13,697 nucleotides of DNA from Gammaproteobacteria bacterium CG22_combo_CG10-13_8_21_14_all_40_8 (GTDB lineage: Bacteria > Pseudomonadota > Gammaproteobacteria > Enterobacterales > GCA-002770795): positions 2,186 to 15,882 of the forward strand of contig PCTP01000256.1 of assembly GCA_002770795.1 (NCBI GenBank), given 5' to 3'. Below the pieces are notes generated by a model. That model saw only the letters and a program-made list of their open reading frames with translations. It did not search any database and was not told the DNA's origin. Shown piece after piece: positions 1 through 5,884 of the stretch (positions are counted from its first letter, which is position 1; each line of letters starts with the position of its first letter). The position numbers and the translations under genes were made by a program.

Positions 1-391
1 TAAAAGAAAATGGCAACAGGTAATTGGATTTATGCGGCAAGATGGCAAAGCGATTTTGGCTGGTTCTATACTCATCGCGCAAGCGCTGTTTGACTAAATC
101 AGAATCTTCTGCTGCCTCTTCTGTGATTGCATTTTTTTTAGGGGTAGATGAGGGATTGGGCTTTTCAGTCAAAATTTCTTGGCTAGGCTTATAGAAAACC
201 AATTCAGCTTTGTTCGCACACTGGGCTTTAATTTCTGCAACAGTGACAGTATCTTTTGCTGTATCCATAAGTGCCAACAGGCACTTTTCATAATCCTCCA
301 TTGGCAAGGGTGTTTGTTTTGTTTGTTCAACAGCGTAACTGGTGGTTATATAGCTGATGGTTAGTAGAAGGATTGAAAAAAAGACTTTCAT
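1..391 (-). CDS. pldA: Phospholipase A1 (outer-membrane phospholipase A), 5' part only
   Basis: The ATG is at 391-389 and the frame stays open to the window edge, giving the first 130 residues. Residues 1-20 form a Sec signal peptide (MKVFFSILLLTISYITTSYA) with likely cleavage after SYA. A Cys-containing stretch (DYEKCLLALMD, then KAQC) and a low-complexity acidic linker follow. The end of the fragment, NRFAILPHKSNYLLPFSF, matches the start of the PldA barrel (E. coli has NPFTLYPYDTNYLIYT in the same place). From the family, the product is a Ca2+-dependent outer-membrane beta-barrel phospholipase; its catalytic His/Ser lie outside the window. It begins 49 bp after the ogt stop on the same strand, so co-transcription is possible. 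No good Shine-Dalgarno sequence is visible. The family call is fairly firm, although only the N-terminus is present. Confidence 0.82.
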   Translation of the reverse strand, partial: MKVFFSILLLTISYITTSYAVEQTKQTPLPMEDYEKCLLALMDTAKDTVTVAEIKAQCANKAELVFYKPSQEILTEKPNPSSTPKKNAITEEAAEDSDLVKQRLRDEYRTSQNRFAILPHKSNYLLPFSF

Positions 392-440
392 AGAAAATTT
401 TGTAGAATGGACAATATTGAGATTGTAGCATAATACAGAA

Positions 441-944
441 TTAAAATAGCGATGCGATAACACACACTGAAAAGGCTTTCTCATGATCTAGTAACCACAG
501 CTTTAGTTCCAGCCCACCAGCATGTCCAGTCAATGCACCATTAGCCGCTATAACTCGATGGCAAGGAACAATAATTGAAATGGGGTTTTTGGCATTGGCT
601 GAACCGATAGCACGCACTGCCTTTGGTTTGTTAATAGTTTGTGCTTGTTGTAAATAGCTTCTTGTTTCCCCAAAAGGAATTTTCCTTAGGGCTTGCCAAG
701 CTTGTTGTTGAAATAAGGTTCCTTGTAAAAATAGAGGCAAGTTAAATTCACGGCGTAAGCCTTTAAAGTAATCGTTTAGTTGAGATTGAGTTTCAATGAT
801 TAAAGCGTTTGATTCAGATTTAACTCCTAAGATTTTGGGTATGGTTTTTTGTGTGCTAAACCAAACGCCCATGAGACCCTGATCATTGACCTGGATCGTC
901 ATTTTCCCGATGGGGCTTTGGTAATCATTAAAAAAGCTTAGCAT
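441..944 (-). CDS. ogt: Methylated-DNA--[protein]-cysteine S-methyltransferase
   Basis: This 167-residue suicide enzyme transfers the methyl group of O6-methylguanine (and O4-methylthymine) to its own cysteine. The active site IIVPCHRV is present with acceptor Cys128. Upstream lie the DNA-binding stretch FGETRSYLQQAQ and the Asn hinge SANAKNPIS, and downstream the GHAGGLELKLWLLDHE block; all are typical of Ogt and the Ada C-domain. I chose the ATG at 944 (MLSFFNDYQSPIGK) because it aligns with the family N-terminus. An in-frame ATG at 983 would add 13 residues that look unlike the family and would lengthen the overlap to 46 bp. With the 944 start, the gene overlaps the preceding glycosylase gene by 7 bp (ATGCTAA), which suggests translational coupling. 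Length is normal for the family. Confidence 0.95.
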   Translation of the reverse strand: MLSFFNDYQSPIGKMTIQVNDQGLMGVWFSTQKTIPKILGVKSESNALIIETQSQLNDYFKGLRREFNLPLFLQGTLFQQQAWQALRKIPFGETRSYLQQAQTINKPKAVRAIGSANAKNPISIIVPCHRVIAANGALTGHAGGLELKLWLLDHEKAFSVCVIASLF

Positions 945-2320
945 TCTGTATTCCAGCAGTGAAATGTGGCATAGCTTCCCCATGGAGCAACAGTTTTTTC
1001 GTTGAATAGGGGGAGTTTTTCAAGGACTTTTTTGATCACCAAATCTGTGTTTAAAAAGCAATTTGGATCGGATAATCCTCTTAGTTTGGCATACTCAATC
1101 GTCCATGGGCCGATCCCTTTAATTGCCAACCAAGTATTTGGATGTTCATGCCCATGGTCGATCATGTAATTAGCAAAATTTTTTATTGTATTTTTTCGGC
1201 TTTGTGGCATTTTTAAAACGCTCAAGTCTGTCGAGGCGACTTGCAATGGGGTGGGAAAATAAAACTGAGCTGATATTTTGTTGTGGGGATTGAATTGTTT
1301 CACAAAACTATTCAGCTGCTGAATGGCTGCCTTGACAGAAATTTGCTGACCAAAGATAGCGCGGATCCCAGCTTCCCAAGTATTCCATACTCCAGGAGTT
1401 CGGATGCCAGATTGCATCGGAGGAATGGGTAAATGCGCTTTAGAAAGGTGCTCTTCAATCACTTGAATATCAGCGTCTAAATCAAAAATTCGACGGATAT
1501 TAACCACTAAAGCATGTAACTGTTTGATATCTGAAATTTCAAACTCGACATTTAGGGTATTATTTTTCCCCATGGAGATTTTGAACCAACCTTTAGCCTG
1601 ATCAGTTTGGAAGGTGCGCTGGTAATAATGTTCACCAACTTCTTCTATGCCTTCAAGCGCTCGTAGTCGATAGAAGTTGAGTAGATGTGCCCAGTTGAAT
1701 GGTGGTCTAAAACTCAGAGATAGTGTGGATTGATGTGCGCTGGCTGTCGAGTTTTTACGCATTTTATTGGGAGTAAGTTGAAACGTTTTGACAAATGCAT
1801 CATTAAAACGCCTGATACTATTAAAACCACAAGCAAAGGCAATATCCTGTATCTGTAACTGACTATTATGCAGAAGTTGTTTAGCAAACATTACTTGTTG
1901 ATATAATGCATATTTTTTGGGGGGAAGTCCTAAATGTCGTTGAAATAATTGTCTTAAATAGCGTTCACTTATGCCAAGTCGCTCACATAAGTCAGGTAAT
2001 TTTGTCGAGTTAAGCTCACCATTTTCAATAAGTTGTATCGCTCGTTGAAAAGTGGTTTCAACACCAAGCCAAGGCCATGAGTTGGGGGCACTATCTGGAC
2101 GACATCTTAAACATGGACGATAACCAGCTTGTATGGCCTGAGCGCTTTTTCCAAAATACTCGACATTTTCTTCTTTAGGAGCGGTGGCGGGACAAATAGG
2201 ACGGCAAAATATCCCTGTGGTTTTAACTGCAATGAAAAAGTGTCCATCAAAGCGAGAATCTCTCGCTAAACGGGCTTGCTGACATTGAGTGATGGATAGG
2301 TTGAAAAAACGGTTAGTCAT
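938..2320 (-). CDS. alkA: Ada N-domain / AraC-type activator fused to AlkA 3-methyladenine DNA glycosylase
   Basis: This is a 460-residue fusion of three modules. (1) Residues 20-80 are the Ada methylphosphotriester domain, with zinc cysteines C39, C43, C70 and C73 (FCRPIC and PCLRC). C39 corresponds to the methyl-acceptor Cys38 of E. coli Ada. (2) Residues 88-187 are an AraC/XylS helix-turn-helix domain (LCERLGISERYLRQLFQRHL; ending FQLTPNKMRK). (3) Residues 200-460 are an AlkA-type glycosylase: the AlkA N-lobe (RPPFNWAHLLNFYRLRALEG), a helix-hairpin-helix KGIGPWT, and D426 in CFLNTDLVIKK aligning with catalytic Asp238 of AlkA. By family knowledge, it senses methylated phosphates, activates transcription and removes alkylated bases. 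It overlaps ogt, so the pair covers the functions of E. coli ada plus alkA. The same AdaA-AlkA arrangement is known elsewhere, for example in mycobacteria. No clear Shine-Dalgarno sequence or Ada box was found upstream. Confidence 0.93.
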   Translation of the reverse strand: MTNRFFNLSITQCQQARLARDSRFDGHFFIAVKTTGIFCRPICPATAPKEENVEYFGKSAQAIQAGYRPCLRCRPDSAPNSWPWLGVETTFQRAIQLIENGELNSTKLPDLCERLGISERYLRQLFQRHLGLPPKKYALYQQVMFAKQLLHNSQLQIQDIAFACGFNSIRRFNDAFVKTFQLTPNKMRKNSTASAHQSTLSLSFRPPFNWAHLLNFYRLRALEGIEEVGEHYYQRTFQTDQAKGWFKISMGKNNTLNVEFEISDIKQLHALVVNIRRIFDLDADIQVIEEHLSKAHLPIPPMQSGIRTPGVWNTWEAGIRAIFGQQISVKAAIQQLNSFVKQFNPHNKISAQFYFPTPLQVASTDLSVLKMPQSRKNTIKNFANYMIDHGHEHPNTWLAIKGIGPWTIEYAKLRGLSDPNCFLNTDLVIKKVLEKLPLFNEKTVAPWGSYATFHCWNTEC

Positions 2321-2399
2321 GATAAAGTATCATTGATATCAGGGGGATGAGTGATTGTAACTCAAATACCTATGGATATTGGCCATTTTCGGTACTGAA

Positions 2400-2540
2400 G
2401 CTTTGATCAGGACAGAAGATGCGCAGCCGAAGCTTGGCAATGCAGAGCGAGCGAAGCCAGGCAAGAAGGTGCGTTGGTTTGGGAGCGGTGCAGACAGCCT
2501 CCAAACTGAGTGGAGTGCGAATGCATATCACCCCTATTGC
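2400..2540. repeat. G+C-rich intergenic block, possible dispersed element or small RNA
   Basis: Bases 2421-2520 are 61% G+C, against about 38% in 2321-2400 and 42% in 2541-2600. The block contains short self-complementary pairs: GTTTGG..AG with CTCCAAAC (around 2475-2515) and CTTGGC with GCCAGG (around 2432-2462). Reading frames without stops exist on both strands (2419-2556 plus, 2407-2526 minus), as expected from base composition. Neither resembles a known protein or has a convincing ribosome binding site. The sharp composition boundaries suggest an inserted repeat unit or structured RNA. No second copy occurs in this window, so the repeat label is a guess. Confidence 0.3.
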
Positions 2541-2586
2541 TTTGTTTAAGGCTTGAATGAACCTACAGATGTGAACAATGTGTCGG

Positions 2587-4209
2587 CTAGCCGTACCATT
2601 GGCTCTTTTCAGACATAATACAGGTATTACGTCCTTGAGTTTTGGCGTGAGATAAAGCCTCCTCCGCTTCGGTTATTGCCTCTTCAATAGAGCTTTTGGC
2701 ATGGGGAATAAATGTGGTGACGCCTATGCTCACCGTCAGCACTTTACTACAGCCTGAATAAATATGAGAGATCATTAAGTTTGGTACGCTTAATAAGATT
2801 TTTTGGGCCACTAACATCGCACCGACAGAGTTGGTTTTTTGAAGCACAATCATAAACTCATCGTCACCATATCGAGCTAATAAGTCGGTCTCATTGCGAG
2901 TATTTTGTTTTATAGCGGTAGCGACTAATTTCAACGCCATATCCCCTTTTTGTTGCCCATAATGCTCATTAAAACTTTTAAAAAAATCGATATCAACCAT
3001 CAATAATGAAATGGGTGTGTCATCTCTATAAGCAGTAAAAATAGTGTTGAGATAATCATCAAGAGCCGCTCGATTTGCCACGCCCGTTAACTTGTCTGTA
3101 TAGCTCAATTTTTCTAGTTTAAGATTGTGTAATTTTAATAAGTCATTCTGTTTTTGGATGTGCGCAATCATTTTGTCAAATTGTTGGGATAACTTGCCAA
3201 ACTCATCTTTGCGATCTGAGTTAAGCCGTAATTGAAAACTATCTGATTCAATCACCTTATTCATAAAAGCATGTAAGTGTTTAAAGGGTTTCAATAACTG
3301 TATATCTAAGAATAATAGCAAGAAAATAAGACTGGTCAGGGATAGTAAAGTACCCACTACAAGTGAAATATCAAATAATTGATCATTGTATAAACTGGCA
3401 CTCGCTTGGTATTTGATTTTTAGTAATCTTTTATTATCAAAACTAAACAAGTCTGTGCTGATCATATTGTGCTGATCTCGGAGATGATTGCGTCCCGAGA
3501 GCATTTTGAATATAGAAGGTGTTTCTTCTTGAACGGGTTGTTGGATCTGACCATCCAGCCATTGAAACTCTATAGGCAGTTTGACTTTATTGGCAATGGC
3601 TTTTTCAGTCGAATCAGAAAAATATCGCCAAAAAACCAAGGTGCCACGAGGTTCGCCTCGGCCATCAGAAGGCATAATGCTGGTGGCTGCAAAGAGAATG
3701 TTTTTGCCTTCCAATCGGATAAAACCCTCGTGAGTGATGGGTTTTGTTTTGACTTCCTCTGGCTTCACTAAAATGAATTTTTTAACTTTATCAGAAGGCG
3801 TGTCAAAGCTATCAAAATGGATTAATTGAAAGTTGTCATGAGATCTGGTTTCTCCCCAAATTTTAACACCTTCTCGATCATAGAGATAAATGCCATCTAG
3901 GTTGATACTTCGAAAAACATCCTCGATAAAATTGGCTTCTAAGAAGGCCTGATCATGAGTTACCATGTAATTATAAGGATCATCCCAAACAGAATTATCA
4001 TAATTGACCAGTGCCAGTGATTCTAAGATGGAATCGATCGCTCCATGAATTCTTTGGACATCTTTTTCATCAGAAATATTTTCCATGCTCTTAAGCTCGG
4101 GGATAGTCCAAACAAAGCGCACAATGAGCTGGGATGAGAGAATTAAAAATAGAGAAAAAGAGAAAGCGATGATGACTCTAAATCTCAAACTATTACGCAA
4201 TGAGTCCAC
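2587..4209 (-). CDS. Membrane-bound CHASE4-HAMP-GGDEF protein (diguanylate cyclase-like)
   Basis: This is a 540-residue inner-membrane signalling protein. TM1 lies at about 11-34, a periplasmic CHASE4-type sensor at about 45-270 (signature ALVNYDNSVWDDPYNYM), TM2 at about 280-302, HAMP at about 303-356, and GGDEF at about 368-532. Active-site landmarks present are TDKLTGVANR, the metal-binding MVDIDFFK (D406/D408) and VSIGV. Three departures from consensus stand out. The signature is RYGDDEF rather than RYGGDEF. The FKxxND motif reads FKSFNE. The inhibitory RxxD site reads NETD (Asn439 in place of Arg). Cyclic-di-GMP synthesis is therefore uncertain. There is no EAL domain. The start is GTG, supported by AAGGG seven bases upstream. 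The gene stands alone and diverges from the M14 gene. Confidence 0.92.
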   Translation of the reverse strand: MDSLRNSLRFRVIIAFSFSLFLILSSQLIVRFVWTIPELKSMENISDEKDVQRIHGAIDSILESLALVNYDNSVWDDPYNYMVTHDQAFLEANFIEDVFRSINLDGIYLYDREGVKIWGETRSHDNFQLIHFDSFDTPSDKVKKFILVKPEEVKTKPITHEGFIRLEGKNILFAATSIMPSDGRGEPRGTLVFWRYFSDSTEKAIANKVKLPIEFQWLDGQIQQPVQEETPSIFKMLSGRNHLRDQHNMISTDLFSFDNKRLLKIKYQASASLYNDQLFDISLVVGTLLSLTSLIFLLLFLDIQLLKPFKHLHAFMNKVIESDSFQLRLNSDRKDEFGKLSQQFDKMIAHIQKQNDLLKLHNLKLEKLSYTDKLTGVANRAALDDYLNTIFTAYRDDTPISLLMVDIDFFKSFNEHYGQQKGDMALKLVATAIKQNTRNETDLLARYGDDEFMIVLQKTNSVGAMLVAQKILLSVPNLMISHIYSGCSKVLTVSIGVTTFIPHAKSSIEEAITEAEEALSHAKTQGRNTCIMSEKSQWYG

Positions 4210-4216
4210 AAATAAG

Positions 4217-4221
4217 CCCTT
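4217..4221 (-). promoter_or_regulatory. Shine-Dalgarno sequence deciding the GTG start of the GGDEF gene
   Basis: On the minus strand, AAGGG sits seven bases before the GTG at 4209. No ATG in this frame lies close by. The GTG keeps the charged N-terminus and TM1 of the protein intact, so it is preferred over downstream TTG codons. Confidence 0.6.
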
Positions 4222-4346
4222 GTTATTACAATAAAAGTGGAGAATAGAAGTTGATATGTAAATTCTAGCAGATATTTTCTATTTTGCTCGTAGTCAGAGG
4301 TCATGATGCTCAGGCCATAAAAAAGCCAGATAGGATGATTCATGTG

Positions 4347-4386
4347 AAAGGCCGCTAAAAACCCTGCTTAGTTTTTAGTGACCTTT
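4347..4386. repeat. Inverted repeat, 16-bp imperfect hairpin
   Basis: Arms 4347-4362 and 4371-4386 pair over 16 positions with one G-U pair and one mismatch, around an 8-base loop. GCTAAAAAC pairs with GTTTTTAGT, and AAAGG with CCTTT. Neither strand has a T-run after the stem, so it is not a standard terminator. Its role is unknown; it could be a palindromic repeat element or an RNA fold. Confidence 0.55.
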
Positions 4387-4419
4387 ACTTCGGGGGATAA
4401 CCTTTTACTTGTGGGATAA
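4382..4419. repeat. Tandem duplication of a 19-bp unit
   Basis: Two adjacent 19-base copies (4382-4400 and 4401-4419) share CCTT-TACTT-GGGATAA and differ by small internal changes. A truncated third start, CCTTGGGG, follows. The array overlaps the 3' arm of the preceding hairpin. Confidence 0.65.
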
Positions 4420-4492
4420 CCTTGGGGTTTAGTCCTTTTTACCCGTAATCATTGGATTTACGAGTTTTTCATTGTGTCATCGAATAGAGGCA

Positions 4493-4645
4493 ATGACTCC
4501 AGTGATGCGGATCAGGATAAGCAGTAGGGTGAAGTTGGCAAAGAAGTCATATACTATTAGCCATGACAGTCACTGCGTTTGTGACTGTGTTTGTGGTCAC
4601 TGCGTTTGTGATAATCTAAGCATTAAAACTAAGGGGAATTTATGA
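4493..4645 (+). CDS. Candidate 50-aa Cys-rich micro-ORF overlapping the M14 gene
   Basis: The frame runs from an ATG at 4493 to a TGA at 4643-4645, which overlaps the start of the M14 gene as ATGA. The predicted peptide is basic at its N-terminus (RIRISSRVKLAKK). It then has a dense Cys/His cluster, HDSHCVCDCVCGHCVCD, with six Cys and three His in 17 residues, resembling a metal-binding cluster. Those residues are encoded by direct repeats whose spacings are multiples of three. Against it being a gene, AGAGG lies only two bases before the ATG, and the region also looks like promoter or operator DNA. No known family was recognised. It may be noncoding. Confidence 0.25.
   Translation: MTPVMRIRISSRVKLAKKSYTISHDSHCVCDCVCGHCVCDNLSIKTKGNL
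4569..4611 (+). repeat. Direct repeats upstream of the M14 gene
   Basis: The 16-mer GTCACTGCGTTTGTGA occurs exactly at 4569-4584 and 4596-4611, with a related CTGTGTTTGTG between them. The core CTGYGTTTGTG thus appears three times, at 4573, 4585 and 4600. GTGAC (4581-4585) and GTCAC (4596-4600) also form an inverted half-site pair with a 10-bp gap. This could be an operator array or the coding repeat of the Cys-rich ORF. Confidence 0.6.
4607..4615 (+). promoter_or_regulatory. Possible extended -10 promoter of the M14 gene
   Basis: TGTGATAAT fits an extended -10 (TGn plus GATAAT) and would place the transcript start near 4622, about 20 bases before the ATG. No good -35 hexamer is present; the repeats occupy that position and could bind an activator or repressor. 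Confidence 0.33.
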
Positions 4646-5571
4646 TTAAAAATCAATCACACGCTTCTGGCAATTTACCTCAAAAATGGGGTGATTTGCA
4701 GAGGCATCAATGGTTGGCGCAACAGTTTGTTAAGCGTAGTTATTGGGATGAGGTTGTCAAAAAAATTCAATTACTTGCTATCAATTTTCAAGTTGAGCAA
4801 TATGGCGCTCTCTCACTGGAGCCAGAGAAATACCCTCTTTTTTTAGTTAAAACCAGACCATGGGATAGTCAAAAGAAAACCATACTGGTGACGGGTGGTG
4901 TTCATGGTTATGAAACCAGCGGCGTTCAGGGAGCACTTTCTTTTCTTAAAACAGAAGCACTTCGTTATAGCGAATTTTGGAATATTGTGGTTGCGCCCTG
5001 TATTAGCCCTTGGGGTTATGAAACCATTAATCGATGGAACCCTCAAGCTATCGATCCCAATCGATCATTTTATAAAGATTCTCCGGCGGAGGAATGCGCG
5101 GCATTGATGGCGAAAATAGCCTCATTAGAAACAACAGTTTTTGCTCATTTTGATTTGCATGAAACGACCGATACCGATAACAGGGTATTTCGACCAGCTT
5201 TGGCTGCAAGAGATGGTATTGAACAAAAAGTTTGGAATATCCCAGATGGCTTTTATTTGGTGGGAGATAGTGACAATCCAAGATCAGATTTTCAAAAAGC
5301 TATGATAGCGTCAGTGAAAAAAGTCACTCATATAGCGCCAGCGGATGAACAAGGCCGGATTATTGGAGAGTTGCTAACCCAAGAAGGTGTGATTAATTAT
5401 GAGACAAAAAAGCTAGGGCTTTGTACGGGATTTTCGGACAATTCATATTGTACAACGACCGAAGTTTATCCCGATAGCCCAAGAGTCAGTGAGACTGATT
5501 GTGTTAAAGCGCAAGTAGCCGCCATTATAGGTGGGTTGGATTATTTACTTTTACTAGCATCTAAGGATTAA
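4642..5571 (+). CDS. M14-family zinc carboxypeptidase / AstE-AspA-like deacylase
   Basis: This 309-residue protein has no signal peptide or membrane segment and is probably cytoplasmic. The zinc site reads GGVHGYETSG (H88 and E91), with the third ligand H173 in HFDLHET. Substrate-binding DPNRSF (N140, R141) corresponds to the Asn-Arg pair of M14 enzymes. E274 in TTTEVYP is the likely catalytic glutamate. Members cleave C-terminal amino acids from peptides or acyl groups from N-acyl amino acids, and the exact substrate cannot be told here. AAGGGG five bases before the ATG is a good ribosome binding site. It is the only plus-strand gene between the GGDEF and amidohydrolase genes. The M14 fold is clear; the carboxypeptidase versus deacylase assignment is open. 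Confidence 0.85.
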   Translation: MIKNQSHASGNLPQKWGDLQRHQWLAQQFVKRSYWDEVVKKIQLLAINFQVEQYGALSLEPEKYPLFLVKTRPWDSQKKTILVTGGVHGYETSGVQGALSFLKTEALRYSEFWNIVVAPCISPWGYETINRWNPQAIDPNRSFYKDSPAEECAALMAKIASLETTVFAHFDLHETTDTDNRVFRPALAARDGIEQKVWNIPDGFYLVGDSDNPRSDFQKAMIASVKKVTHIAPADEQGRIIGELLTQEGVINYETKKLGLCTGFSDNSYCTTTEVYPDSPRVSETDCVKAQVAAIIGGLDYLLLLASKD

Positions 5572-5632
5572 GTAAAGAGCTAAAATCTGATAAGGCGACT
5601 GATTCTGAGAATAAGTACCTTGATACACCAAT

Positions 5633-5670
5633 GCTACTTCAAAATGCAGAAGTAGCCGATCCCGGTTTTT
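5633..5670 (+). terminator. Possible terminator after the M14 gene
   Basis: GCTACTTC (5633-5640) pairs perfectly with GAAGTAGC (5649-5656) over an 8-base loop. A T5 run (5666-5670) comes nine bases later, after a small CCG/CGG pair. The distance to the T-run makes it a weak intrinsic terminator. The hairpin spans the stop codon of the transposase relic, so it may be IS-derived DNA now serving the M14 transcript. Confidence 0.3.
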
Positions 5671-5814
5671 GAAAATTGTCGGTGATTGTACTATTTAATG
5701 GCTCCGCAATGTCAGGGAGCGTTATGTCGAAAAAGCGATCCGTTTTCGAAATTCTTTAGGTTTTGAAAAAAATTGATTATTTCTGGCATGTTTATTCATC
5801 GCATCCCAATTCAA
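5639..5814 (-). pseudogene. C-terminal relic of an IS630-family transposase, frameshifted
   Basis: Read on the minus strand from 5814, the translation gives LNWDAMNKHARNN, FFSKPKEFRKRIAF and then, after one shift of frame, FDITLPDIAEPLNS and TINDNFQKPG before a TGA at 5641-5639. The order MNKHARNN, KEFRKRI, LPxIA, INDNFQ is the usual C-terminal end of IS630/Tc1-type transposases. Just before it, the LN-x-IERLW region containing the last catalytic Glu is damaged: LN is joined directly to W. One base is missing in the A5 run at 5730-5734; restoring it gives 59 uninterrupted codons. The rest of the transposase and the other IS end are absent. This is a decayed insertion and makes no active protein. 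Confidence 0.72.
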
Positions 5815-5884
5815 TGATCTGGATGAGATGGGTATAGGATAGTTAACAACTGTAGAAATAACCCAAAAAAATTACATTGTTCTC

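Larger units (their letters stand above)
4210..4641. other. Divergent intergenic region with several repeats
   Basis: This 432-bp gap separates the GGDEF gene from the M14 peptidase gene. From left to right it holds an A+T-rich stretch (4222-4280) that should contain the GGDEF promoter, although no hexamer pair is convincing. It then holds a long hairpin (4347-4386), a tandem duplication (4382-4419), and a weak bulged stem CGTAATC/GATTTACG followed by AGTTTTT (4444-4469). A repeat cluster at 4569-4611 ends next to the peptidase start. A candidate micro-ORF covers 4493-4645. Confidence 0.6.
5572..5884. other. Intergenic region with transposase debris
   Basis: This 313-bp gap lies between the convergent M14 and amidohydrolase genes. 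Most of it (5639-5814) is the IS630 relic described separately. The remainder, 5815-5884, has a minus-strand T7 run (5865-5871) 13 bases past the amidohydrolase stop, but no stem precedes it. Nothing else was recognised. Confidence 0.6.

Noticed and set aside
441..983. Longer ogt starting at the ATG at 983
   Set aside because: The extra 13 residues do not resemble Ogt N-termini and would deepen the overlap with the upstream gene to 46 bp.
2321..2430. Ada box upstream of the Ada-AlkA gene
   Set aside because: GCGCA and AAAGC fragments occur on the minus strand, but not with the spacing or position of known Ada sites.
2419..2556. 45-codon plus-strand frame in the G+C-rich block
   Set aside because: The opposite strand is also open across the block, no family is recognised and the ribosome binding site is poor. 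Base composition explains the open frames.
4444..4469. Bulged stem followed by AGTTTTT as a plus-strand terminator
   Set aside because: The stem is short, and no plus-strand gene lies upstream for it to terminate.
5701..5749. Hairpins GCTCC/GGAGC and TCGAAAA/TTTTCGA
   Set aside because: Both lie inside the transposase relic and are better explained as former coding sequence.
5865..5871. Minus-strand T7 run as terminator of the amidohydrolase gene
   Set aside because: No stem precedes the T-run, so an intrinsic terminator is not supported.
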